Assembly (NCBI RefSeq): GCF_031755915.1
Contig: NC_083388.1
Coordinates: 14,024,501 to 14,088,500 of the forward strand
DNA: 64,000 nt
Direction: 5' to 3'
DNA from: Ziziphus jujuba
Lineage: Eukaryota; Streptophyta; Magnoliopsida; Rosales; Rhamnaceae
Part shown: in pieces, positions 22,416 through 32,899 of the stretch
How positions within the stretch are numbered: the first letter of the stretch is position 1
Layout: every line of letters begins with the position of its first letter
Translations under genes and position numbers: made by a program
The notes under the pieces: model-generated
The model's input: only the letters and a program-made list of their open reading frames with translations
The model's database searches: none
What the model was told of the DNA's origin: nothing

Positions 22416-22999
22416 TTCCCCTCCTTTTGAAAAGGATTTGTCCTCAAATCAAGATCATCACCTGCAGCAAAAGGAGGTAACTCAGCAACATTAAATGTGG
22501 CACTAACACTATACCCACTTATTAAATCAAGTTTGTAGGTATTCTCATTGATCCTTTCCAAAACTTGAAAATATCCATCTCATCGCAGCATAAGCTTGGA
22601 CTTTCTTTGTTCGAGAATCCTCTCCTTCCTGGGTTGAAACCAAAACCAACCTCCTGGGTCAAATACTATCACAACAAATACTAGAAATACAAGTTCATCA
22701 AACTTCTTAATATTAGCAAATAATCTTTCCCAAATTTTCAAATTTCCACTAAGGGTAAAGCTTTTAACAATGAAGATAAAGTTCTATGCAACAAAAACAT
22801 CTTTAAATAAGTATCTTTAAAATTCATGACCAGGAATGATTTCTTACTCAAAATTACTTTATTAGCTTCACCAAAATTAAGATAAAAAATTTTATTTTTC
22901 CTTTCTTTTTCTTTCACACTCACAGATTCAATGGGTTTTATATCACTCTCAACTTTTGCACCAAATTTCTCACTTTCGGGTTTAATATAATTTTCCACT
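22416..22999 (-). pseudogene. Copy B: protease-RT linker fused to integrase C-terminal tail
   Basis: The linker (22998-22738, with KNKIFYLNFGEANKV) leads at about 22740-22650 straight into an integrase C-terminal part: a decayed DPGGWFWFQPRKERIL, then ERINENTYKLDL, SATFNVAELPPF and NPFQKEGND. The RT, RNase H and most integrase coding, about 2.4 kb in the related plus-strand element, is absent. The joint sequence (GGAAATTTGAAAATTTGG-like) is the same as in copy A. The frame ends inside the LTR. Confidence 0.8.
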
Positions 23000-24636
23000 C
23001 AAATTGGGTTTTAGAAGACTTACCTTGGACAGCAAACTCACATTTTTCATCTTGAATGGATGGTGGAACTGTTGGTGCCATACTAGCCTTCTCTTTGAGC
23101 TTTTCGGCTTCCCTCCTTTTTTGGATTAGTAATTGGTCTCTATATACTTCCTTTGGAGTTAATGGGTCTAGCTTGACCTTCTTGCCTTTGAATCTAAAAA
23201 CATTACATTTCTCTCAACCAAAATGAGTAGCATCTTTATTAAATTGCCATGATCTACCTAATAGAATATGTCTGGCATGCATAGGCACATCACACAAAAC
23301 AACATCCACATATTTATCTATGTTAAATTCTACCTTGGCTTGTTTATTGACTTTTATCTCACCACCATCATTTAGCCATTGTAATCTATATGGTTCTGGA
23401 TGTTTAATAGTTGTTAACACTAATTTATCAACCACAACATTACTAATTACACTAGTACAACTTCCACTATCAATAATCATGCTAGAAATCTTACCTTGAA
23501 TCTCACATCGGGTGTGGAAGATGTTCTCTCTTTGAATTTCATCCTCATATTTGTATGCAACAAGTACTCTCCTAGAAACCAAGTTTAATTCAGCTGTGGA
23601 TGCTTGCAAGGTTTTGGGTTCATCCTTCAAGTCCTCCTCCTCTTGCTTGGCTTCATCCTCACTTTCTTCACTTTCCGATTCTAGCTCGCGATTGGCCTTT
23701 AACACCATTATTCTTCTATTTGGGCATTGGCTAGCAATGTGTCCTTGTGCCTGGCACTTAAAACAAATAATTTCTCTAGATCTTGAAGGTTTAGGATCAG
23801 ATTTTACCTCATGTTTAGGTGCTTGGACAGATTCAGCTTTGGACTCCCTTCTAGGCCGAATGGAGCTTTCTTCTCCTAGTTTCAGTTTTTGTCTTACTTC
23901 AAAGGTGGGATTGTTTCTCCAGCCACATGGAATTGATCTTCTGCTATTGGGAACTCCTCTAAACCATGAGCCTACACCCCTCCTCTTGAATTGATGCTCT
24001 AATTTAATAGTCACATGCAACATCTCTTCCAATTCTACATATTGTTGCAATTTTAATTGGTTGGCTATCTCACGATTCAACCCACCAAGGAATCTTGCCA
24101 TGGTTGCTTCTCTATCCTCATTCATGTTTAATTTCATCATAACTATCTCCATCTCCTTGTAATAATCCTCCACGGACATACTTCCTTGAGATAGGGATTG
24201 AAGCCTTTAATGCAGCAACCTATGATAATGTGATGGTATGAACCGCTTCCTCATGGCTCCCTTCATTTGGCGCCATGTAGTGATCAAGTCATCACCAACT
24301 CTCGTTCGAGTGTTTTGCTCATTCGTCCACCATTGGAGTGTGTAATGGCCAAACTCCAGTACTGCCATCTTCACCTTCTTGGCCTCTGAATAATGATGAT
24401 AATCGAAAATCATCTCCATTCTCTTTTCCCATTCCAAATATGCTTCCGAATCACTTTTACCCACGAATGGTAGGATGTTTACCTTGATGTTGCGAAGATC
24501 ATCATCTTTATTCCTTGCTAGTCTCCCATGGATTAGCCTTTCTTGAGGTTCAAAAATTTCAACAAACCCTTCATCCAAGTCATCTCCATAGTTACTTCCA
24601 CCGAATTCCTCTCTTGGTCGCCCTTAGCCTCCTCGA
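23000..24636 (-). pseudogene. Copy B: nearly intact gag-protease frame of CRM-like element
   Basis: One continuous minus-strand frame covers capsid (24578-24207, with AYLEWEKRMEMIFD and LQWWTNEQNTR), a single TAA at 24207-24209, then VEDYYKEMEI, the zinc knuckle CFKCQAQGHIASQC and the protease IDSGSCTSVISNVVVDKL with an intact D-S-G, to a stop at 23214. Linker similarity (LTPKEVYRDQLLIQKRREAE) continues beyond that stop. The Gag N-terminus is missing: the frame begins abruptly at GRPREEF, joined to LTR sequence at about 24636/24637. Apart from this joint and one nonsense codon the frame is well kept compared with copy A. Confidence 0.85.
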
Positions 24637-25153
24637 GCTCCAAATCAGCTTCAATATGCTTTGTAGGATGCAAAATAAGCTGAATATGAAGTCCCACATG
24701 TTGCCCATGCTTGGAAGAGGAAGTAAAAGCCAACTCAGCAAAATACAGTAAAGCGAGCACAAAATACAGTAAAAAACATGCCAAATTTGAAGCTGTCCGT
24801 ACAACCCCTTTTTGAATGCCTTTGAAGCTGCCTTAACTTGATTCCATATCCTCTTAGGCATATGTATTGAATCCATAAAGAGTTGGAACCATTTCATGCT
24901 GCCCGTTTTCCATATTTGCACCAAAACTACTATCCGGGTCCCTATCGGCTTCCACCACTTGGATGCTTAAAATAGGATTTGTATTTTCAAGTATGGACAA
25001 GCTCTGTTGAGATTGATTACCCCCTGTATAAATGCTCCCATGTTGTCCTTAAATCTCTTAATTTGAGCTCTGGTGATTGGCCTAGTCTTCATCCGTGTCG
25101 GGTCAGCACCAAAGCACGTTATCGGTTGAGCGGGCTCGGGCGGAATCACATCA
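24637..25153 (-). mobile_element. 5' LTR fragment of copy B, joined directly to gag
   Basis: It starts TGATGTGATTCCGCC at 25153 on the minus strand and includes the integrase-tail coding (PITRAQIKRFKDNMG). It breaks off within LTR sequence at GAAGCTGATTTGGAGCTC, where gag begins. The LTR 3' half, primer-binding site, leader and start of gag are all lost. Short CTC/GAGG-type similarity at the joint suggests an illegitimate deletion. Confidence 0.8.
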
Positions 25154-25840
25154 ACATGTTTGGTGGACTTTTGGTGTGGAATTGTGATTTTTGGTGTTGA
25201 TCTTTGCTACTGTAGTTGTTTTATGTTGTGTGAGTGAAAAAAATATATATATATTATTCTTGTGGTTTGCGGCATTGAATTATTGAGATTTCAAAAGAAA
25301 CCATGTAGTGAAATTTTTTTTTTTTTAGCTGATTTGAGGAGCACCAAAAACAAGCCAAAATCAATACCGAAGATAAGGTTTGTTGAATATTCATTAATTC
25401 CATTTTGTAAATCTCATTCCAATTTGTTTCTCACATTCTACTTTCTTTTGTTCTCGCTAAATTTCTTGTTGAGCTTTCATTGTTGCCTTTTTTCTTGTTA
25501 CTTTTCATTTTATTTGTCTTGTAGCCTTATTTTCATAACTGTTTGGTAGGTCTATTTGGATTGTTACTTGCTAGTTTGTTTTAGTTTGAAATTAGTTTAC
25601 AAAGAACCAAATAGAATTACTAGAGTGGTAAAAGGCAAGAGAGGTGAGAATTATAGAGGGTCAAAGCCGAACTATAAGTAGAGTACAAACACGAGTGACC
25701 TTGAATTTGAGTGAGACACGTGAGGGAGTGTTGTGAGGCCTTTCTTTTTTACGAACAAATTTTGTAGAAAAATCATGTCATAAGACAAAAGCAAAGAAAG
25801 CATGGATTTTTTTGGGTGTCGCTGATCCGAAGTTATACAT
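25154..25840 (+). mobile_element. Leader region of plus-strand CRM-like element
   Basis: Non-coding DNA homologous to the leader of copy A (21127-21887), in the opposite orientation. It begins immediately beside the outer LTR end of copy B, so the two elements are head to head. A 5' LTR for the plus-strand element is not present. The homology with copy A starts at about the same leader position (near GTGTTGATC), as if both had lost the same LTR-proximal part. Confidence 0.65.
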
Positions 25841-27357
25841 TCAAGCCATGGTGGGAGAACTTCAAAAAGCACTACGATTGGAGATGGGGCAGATCCATGA
25901 TAGGTTGGATAGGATGGAATCATCAATCCAAACACCGCAGCCATAACCTCCACAAAGGTTTGTTCATGGACGTGGTAGAGGAAGAAATACTCCAAGAAGG
26001 GAAGAATAGGAACGTGTAGGAGATGACTATGAGGAAGAAGAGGAAGACATTGGTTTGGGAACCAACCAACTCCGTGGGAGAAAGAGGTTAGACCCAGGCA
26101 GTGACTATGGAGGAATTAAGATGAAAATACCATCATTCCAAGGTAAAAGTGATCCAGAAGCATATCTCGAATGGGAGAAGAAGATTGAGATGGTATTTGA
26201 TTGTTAGAACTACTCCGAGGTAAAAAAGGTGAAATTAGCCGCTGTTGAATTCACGGACTATGCTATTTGATGGTGGGACAAAGAGACACTTTCTAGGAGG
26301 TGAGCAGGACAAAGACTTATAGATATATGGGTGGAGATGAAGGCTTTGATGAGGAATTGTTTTGTACCTAGCCATTACTATAGGAGCATTTTTCAGAAAT
26401 TACAAAGCTTGTCTCAAGGAAATAGAAGTGTGGAGGACTACTATAAGGAGATGGAAATCCTTATGATAAGGGCTAATGTTGAGGATAGGGAGGCTACAAT
26501 GGCACATTTCTTGGCTAGTTTGAATAGGAAAATAGCAAATCAAGTGGACTTGCACCATTATGTGGAGATTGAGGAGATGCTACACATGGTCATCAAAGTA
26601 GAGCAACAACTTAAGAGGAGGGGTACCACAAAACCTAGTATTGCTCAAGACATTTGGAAAGTAAGCCCATCCACATGGAAACCAAATCAGCCCAAGTTTG
26701 AAGATAAAGCCACCACATGGCCTAAATTCGAAGTTAAGGCTGAACCATTCTCATCTAAGCAAGTAAGTAAATTCGATTCATCTTCAACTAGAAATTGAGA
26801 TATCATGTGCTTTAAATGTCAAGGCAGGGGTCATATTGCAAGTCAATGTCCTAATAAGAGGGTCATGGTGATTCGGGAAAGTGGAGACATTGAAACTGAA
26901 GAAGAAGAGTCGGACAATGAATCCATGCCACCATTGGAGGACATTGGTGATGAAGATGAAGAAGATTACAAGTATCCAGTTGGAGGGGACTTATTATTGG
27001 TTGCTAGAAGAGCTTTAACTATGTATAAAAATGAGAAGGAAGTGCAACGAGAGAACATCTTTCATACCAGGTGCAAGATCAAGGATAAGGTATGTAGTAT
27101 GATTATTGATGGAGGAAGTTGTACTAATGTTGCTAGTCTTACTATGGTTAAAAAGCTAATGTTTACCCACTATGAAGCATCCAGAACCATATAAGCTACA
27201 ATGGCTTAATGATTGTGGAGAGTTGAAGGTGAATAGGCAAGTGAAGATTGCATTATGTATTGGTGATTATGAAGATGAGGTTATTTGTGATGTGGTACCA
27301 ATGCAAGCTGGTCATTTGCTTTTAGGACGACCGTGGCAATTTGATAGAGATACTAAT
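25841..27357 (+). pseudogene. Plus-strand CRM-like element: gag and first part of protease
   Basis: Gag similarity begins near 25845 (RLEMGQIHDRLDRME) and continues with AYLEWEKKIEMVFD, VEDYYKEMEILMIRAN and the zinc knuckle CFKCQGRGHIASQC at about 26808-26850. It is interrupted by several stops, including a TAG after VFDC and a TGA before WWDKE. Protease follows with IDGGSCTNV (D-G-G in place of D-S-G), a frameshift near 27165, and GHLLLGRPWQFDRDTN, which ends exactly at the inserted LTR. After that LTR (29101-29250) the frame resumes with a linker (PKQVFDYQLALQRRREAE). Confidence 0.85.
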
Positions 27358-29100
27358 TGATGTGTAAAATCAACTCGCAAGTGCACGAATCGTTTTCAAG
27401 TAATAAAGTGGAAAAATAGGGTTGTCGTACCCAAGGGATTAAGTATTAGGTACCAAAGATAATTAGGTTTTGATAATATTTGAACTAAAATTTAAGATGG
27501 CAATTGAAAACTAAATAAACTAAATTAAACAAAAGCAATCAATTAAAATTAGATCAATTTCAAGTAAGAGAGAGAATTGAATAATTATGAATACTAGGGC
27601 ATTTGATTTCACCACTAACTATTCCAATTTAATTACTTAAATATGTGAATTTAATTAACTAGTAATTTTGTTAACCACATTTAATCACAAAATTAATCAA
27701 AAGTAGTTTCCACTCACAATTGATAATATTCACATAACCTAATTTATTCCTTCCGGCCTATAAATTAAATCATGCAAATTCATCAAGCATAGATTAAGCA
27801 AATAATATGGCATGAGACATAACTATTTTCCAATCAATTATGCATTCATGTAAATCATTGGAGATCCATAATATTATCCTTTTCCAAGCTCAAATATTAT
27901 TAAAATCATTCATCATTTCCGGCCTATGAAAGCATTAAGTATACCAATGATTTATTAACAAAACATATTACTAATTAAATAAAACTCAACATATATTAAA
28001 ATAATTAAACCTTCATAGTTAGGGCTACATCATAGCCTTAGCTATGAAAATTAGTTCATGGTAAAAATAATTTCAACATCCATAATTATTAAAAATAATA
28101 AGATTCACAATTAAAAGAGAAAGGAAAAGAGAATAAAAACTATTGAAGAAATTCTCCTCCAAGAGCTCTCAAAGTCGTAGCCTTCTTCTCCAAGCAAGCA
28201 CACGTCTCTCTGCCTCCTCCAAGCTCTCCAATTGATCTTCTAAAACTCTAAAACTTTAAAACCCTAGAATCCTTAAGAGAATCTTATAAACTCCCAAAAT
28301 TTGATTTGTTTCTATTTAAGCCTCCTAAAAGCTCTTAAATAACTCTCTAAACTTGTATATCTTCCTTCAATGTGGTGGGGGCTATATATATAGGACCTCG
28401 GGAATCTTTTTTCTCTCTTTATTTTCAATGTGGGAGTCTTGGAAGATACCTTTTTTAGGCCATGAAAAAGGTTGGACGAATTTCATGTGTAAAAAGGAAA
28501 CTTGATATTACTTGCTCTCTACTACTTTCCTTTTATCTAATTCCTCCTAAAAAAATAGTTAATTGGTCTAATTTACCCTTAATGAAGCATGTGACATGAC
28601 ATGTGCCTCATTAATGATAAATTAACCAATTATTGCCACTTGATTTTATCTTGGCCCTCAATTTGCCTTGATTTCCTCTTTCCTTCAATGGTGGAGATTT
28701 AACTAGAATATTCCTTTTTATAAATTCCAAACTTTAAATGATGATAACTCTTTGCTCGCACCTCGAAATCAAAAAATAACGAGACATTTGAAATCCTCAG
28801 ATTGTGATGATTCATATGACATCCACTTCCACCATGAAATTCTTGATAAAATCTTTATGGAATCTTTAAGGTATCTTTTTGGAATCTTTTTAATGCTTAG
28901 TCCGTTCGAGCTCAAATCTTGCTTCCCACCATAATTCGACCCAAAGAATCCATTTTTATGGTAGTTTTCTTAAAATTCTTCCTCTTTACCTAGATTAAGA
29001 AAAATACATAATTAAGTATCTTTCGATAACAAATTAACACAAACTAACAAATATTAAGCTATAAATATGGGATAAAATCATTAATATTTTAGACCTAACA
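27358..29100 (-). mobile_element. Athila-family solo LTR with perfect TSD, inside protease
   Basis: The 1743-bp LTR is the reverse complement of the array LTR (starts TGTTAGG at 29100, ends TACACATCA at 27358). Both sides carry CTAAT (27353-27357 and 29101-29105), a perfect 5-bp duplication, which fixes the LTR ends exactly. It has the full-length form with the 260-bp segment and the hairpin (28012-28048, one mismatch more than the array copies). It lies within the protease of the plus-strand CRM-like element and is therefore younger. Confidence 0.97.
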
Positions 29101-29105
29101 CTAAT

Positions 29106-29715
29106 CATCATGGTCGAACTAATAAGGTTGTCTTCAATTATAGGGTAAACGAGTGGTGCTTATGCCGATGACTCCTAAACAAGTTTTTGATTATCAATTG
29201 GCTTTACAAAGGCGGAGAGAAGCTGAACAACAACACAATCAAACTGTATCAAACCACTAGGAGAAGAAAAAGAGTGGTGAGGATGAGAGTGTGAGTGAAA
29301 AGGAAAAGAAAAAGAGTGGAAAGAAAAACTAGAGTTTTTATGCAAAACAGAGTGAGATGAAGAAGCTTTTTTGTTGTAGAAAGCCTATGATTGTAATGAT
29401 GTGTATAAGAAGCATATATGAATCATTTAATGAAGCCTGATGAATCTGTTTTTCCAAGTTCTATTGTTTCTCTTTTGCAGTAGTTCAATAATGTCTTTCC
29501 CGAGGAGATTCCAAGTGGGTTACCACCAATTAGAGGGATCGAACATCAAATTGATTTTGTTCCGGGATCAACAATTCCAAACCAGTTGCCTTATAGGAGT
29601 AATCCAGAGGAGACAAAGGAACTTCAAAGGCAGGTAAGTGAATTGCTTGCAAAGGGGTATGTTAGAGAAAGCATAAGCCCATGTGCTGTACCTGTGTTAT
29701 TAGTCCCTAAGAAAG
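29106..29715 (+). pseudogene. Protease end, linker and start of reverse transcriptase
   Basis: Right after the target duplication come the remaining protease residues in shifted frames, then a charged linker (EKKKSGEDESVSEKEKKK) and the RT start ([39 protein letters not shown]). Several frame changes are needed to follow it. Just before 29716 about a dozen bases of the conserved KKDGxWRMCxDxR segment are missing. Confidence 0.75.
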
Positions 29716-32355
29716 ATGTGTGAAGATTGTAGGGCTATTAACAATATAACTGTCAAATATTATCACCCTATTCCTAGGTTAGATGATATGCTTGATGAAT
29801 TGTATGGTGCATGCATGTTTTCAAAAATTGAGCTTACGAGTGGTTATCATCAAATTCGCTTGAAGGAAGGTGATGAATGGAAAATAGCATTTAAAACAAT
29901 GCATGGTTTGTATGAGTGGTTGGTTATGCCATTTGGTTTAACTAATGCTCCTAGTACTTTCATGAGACATATGAATTATGTTTTGCATGCTTACATTGGA
30001 AAATTTGTGGTCGTGTACTTTGATGATATCCTTATGTATAGTAGGAGTTTAGAAGAATATGTAGGGCATTTTAGGTTAGTTGTATATGTTCTTAGGAAAG
30101 AAAGACTTTATGCCAATCTTAAAAAGTGTGACTTTTGTAAATTTGAGCTTGTGTTTCTAGGCTTTGTGATTAGTGCTGCAGGTATCAAAGTTGATCAAGA
30201 GAAGGTGAAAGCCATTCAAGAGTAGCCCACGCCAACTAGGATCACCCAAGTTAGAAGCTTCCATGGTTTGGCTAGTTTCTATGAAAAGTTTGTTAAAGAT
30301 TTTAGTACTATTGCTGCACCTTTGACAGAGGTTATTAAGAAAAGTGTAGGTTTTCAATGGGGAGAAGCTCAAGAATGGTCTTTTAATTTGTTAAAAGAAA
30401 AACAAACAAATGCTCCTTTATTGGTGTTGCCTAACTTTTCCAAAACTTTTGAGATTGAATGTGATGCATCAAGAATAGGTATAGGTGCAGTTTTGATGTA
30501 GGAGGGAAAACTAATTACTTATTTCAGTGAAAAGCTAAGTGGGGCCGCCTTAAACTATCCAATTTATGATAAAGAGCTATATGCATTGGTTAAAGCGTTG
30601 GAGACATGGCAGCACTACTTATGGCCTAAAGAGTTTGTGATTCACGCAGATCATAAGTTGTTGAAGAACATAAAGGGACAAGGAAAGCTTACTAGGTGCC
30701 ATGGCAAGTGGATGGAATTTATTGAAACATTTCCCTATGTTATTCGCTACAAGCAAGGTAAGGAAAATATTGTAGCTGATGCATTATCCCACAGGTATGT
30801 ATTACTTTCTACTTTGGATGCTAAATTACTTGGTTTAGAACAAATTAAAGAATTATATGCTTTAGATCATGACTTTGGTGAAATTTACAAACTTTGTGAA
30901 AGGCATGCTGAGGGAAAGTTTTATAGATTTGAAGGATTCTTGTTTAGGGAAAATAAACTTTGTGTGCAAAGTTGTTCTTTACATGATTTACTTGTTAGAG
31001 AATCTCATGGTGGGGGATTAATTGACCACTTTGGATTAGCTAAAACCTTAGCTGTTCTACAAGAGCATTTTTATTGGCCACATATGAAAAGAGATGTAGA
31101 AAGAATTTGTGATAGATGCATTAAATGTAAGAAATCTAAATCACGGTTGCAACCACATGGGTTGTACATGCCGCTTCCTATACCTAACCACCCTTGGGTA
31201 GATATTTCTATGGACTTTGTTTTAGGATTTCCTAGAACAAGAAAAGGTAGGGATTCGATTTTTGTGGTTGTGGATAGGTTTTCTAAAATGACACATTTTA
31301 TTGCATGTCATAAAACCGATGATGCATCTCATATTGCTGATTTGTTCTTTAAAGAAATTGTTAGATTGCATGGAATGCCTAGAACAATAGTGTCTGATAG
31401 AGATGCAAAATTCTTAAGTTACTTTTGGAAAACATTATGGGCTAAGTTGGGTACTAAATTGTTGTTTTCTACTACTTGTCATCCACAAACTGACAGAAAA
31501 ACAAAGGTAGTAAATAAAACTTTGTCTACTTTGTTGCGTGCATTGATAAGTATAAATGTCAAAACTTGGGAAGAATGTTTACCTCATGTTGAATTTGCTT
31601 ACAATAAATCTGTATATTCAGCCACTAAATTTTCACCTTTTGAAATTGTATATGGTTTTAATCCTTTAACTCCATTGGATTTAACACCTTTACCTTTGAG
31701 TAAGTATGCTAATTTATGTGGGAAAAAAAAAGCTGATTTTGTTAGGCAACTACATGAGAAGGCCAAAGCTAACATTGAGAGGAGAACTGAACAATACATG
31801 AAGCAAGCAAACAAAGGGCGCCAACAAGTTATTTTTTAGCCTGGAGATTGGGTTTGGTTGTATTTGAGAAAGGAAAGATTTCTGACACAACGAAAGTCTA
31901 AACTCATGCCACGTGGAGATGGTCCCTTCCAAGGATTGGAGAGACTTAATGGCAATGCTTACAAATTAGATCTTCCAGGTGAGTATAACGTAAGTGCTAC
32001 TTTTAATGTCACTGATTTATCTCCTTTTTGTGCAGGTGACGATTTGAGGACAAATCCTTTTCAAGAGGAGGGAAATGATGAGGACATGACCAAGAGCCTT
32101 TCAAGATGGAGACCAGATCCACTTCAAATGTCTATAGGACCCATAACTCGAGCAAGAGCAAAGAGATTGAAAGAGGCACTAAATGGTTTAATCCAAGAGG
32201 TGTTTTCAACCCAAGGAAGCAAGTTCATTAGTGAAGATGAACTAAAATTGGTCCATATGATTGGGATGGTGGATGCCAACGTGAAAGAGAGTTTAACACA
32301 AGGACTTCTACAACATGGTGATGTGGCATCATATGGTGACACGGCATCCAACTAA
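29716..32355 (+). pseudogene. Plus-strand CRM-like element: RT, RNase H and integrase
   Basis: A single reading frame is kept over 2640 nt, broken by three TAG codons (30223-30225, 30499-30501, 31837-31839). RT has [12 protein letters not shown] and an intact catalytic YFDD (30016-30027). RNase H shows ECDAS and HADHK. Integrase has the H-H-C-C zinc motif (about 31000-31130) and the catalytic aspartates in ISMDF and VSDRD, but the third catalytic residue, Glu of the D,D-35-E triad, is Lys (AAG, 31504-31506). The tail SATFNVTDLSPF, NPFQEEGNDE and GPITRARAKRLKEAL runs across the purine tract into the 3' LTR, as described for CRM-clade chromoviruses; the clade is an inference from this. All enzymes act in the virus-like particle and nucleus to copy and insert the element. 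Confidence 0.9.
32063..32075 (+). promoter_or_regulatory. Polypurine tract of the plus-strand CRM-like element
   Basis: AAGAGGAGGGAAA lies directly before the LTR start TGATGAGG and inside the coding frame (QEEGNDE). It is where plus-strand DNA synthesis would be primed. Confidence 0.8.
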
Positions 32356-32899
32356 GCTTGGCCAAATTTTATAATTAGGAAAATACTAATTTTTATTTAT
32401 GTTTTGATTGGATTTTGACATGTTGCCTATTTACTTTCCTAATTTAGTTTTTATTAGGTTTTTAATTTATTTGCCTAATTTTATTAGAGTTGAATTGGTC
32501 AAAGAATTAAAGGCCATTCAAATTAGGAAACTAGGAGCTAAACCTAACCACATTAGGTTTCCTAAACCTAACCAAATTAGGTTTCCTAAACCTAATCACT
32601 TTAGGTTTCCTAAACCTATCAAAAACAGGTTTCCTAAACCTAATTTTCGTCCATTATTATTCCACCTTTACTTCTACCAAATTTAGGAAAGCTTTATAAT
32701 TTATTTTGCCTATTTAAAGGCACATAAGTCATGAATAAAGGAGAGATTACAATTTTGATTCAAAGTGTGAGTGATTCTCTTGGTTCTTTAAGAACTATAT
32801 CGAACTTTTTCAAGCTTTGTTTGTGGAGTTCAAATTCGACTTATCAATAGGTTATTCCCCACCCTATTGTGGCGTCTTCACTATACCAAGTTTCTTACC
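32076..32899 (+). mobile_element. 3' LTR of the plus-strand CRM-like element, cut by the Athila array
   Basis: It starts TGATGAGGACATG. The first 280 bases carry the end of pol. Near the cut, ACTTATCAATAGG and CTATTGTGG(C/T)GTCTTCA match the solo LTR at 12280-13395 about 150 bases before that LTR's end, so roughly 100-130 bases of this LTR should lie beyond the array. A 24-bp tandem repeat sits at 32540-32635. Confidence 0.83.
32540..32635. repeat. 24-bp minisatellite, four units, each a hairpin
   Basis: Units start at 32540, 32564, 32588 and 32612. Each has AAACCTAA, a 5-base spacer and a TTAGGTTT-type arm, then CCT; units 1-2 pair perfectly and units 3-4 have changes. A partial fifth unit begins at 32636. 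The words resemble, but are not, the plant telomere repeat. Confidence 0.9.

Noticed and set aside
17618..25158. Target duplication for the whole deleted-element complex
   Set aside because: TGTCC on the left and ACATG on the right do not match in either orientation, so the outer borders may be rearranged.
32540..32635. Interstitial telomere repeat
   Set aside because: The unit is 24 bp with AAACCTAA, not TTTAGGG heptamers; it is a minisatellite in an LTR.
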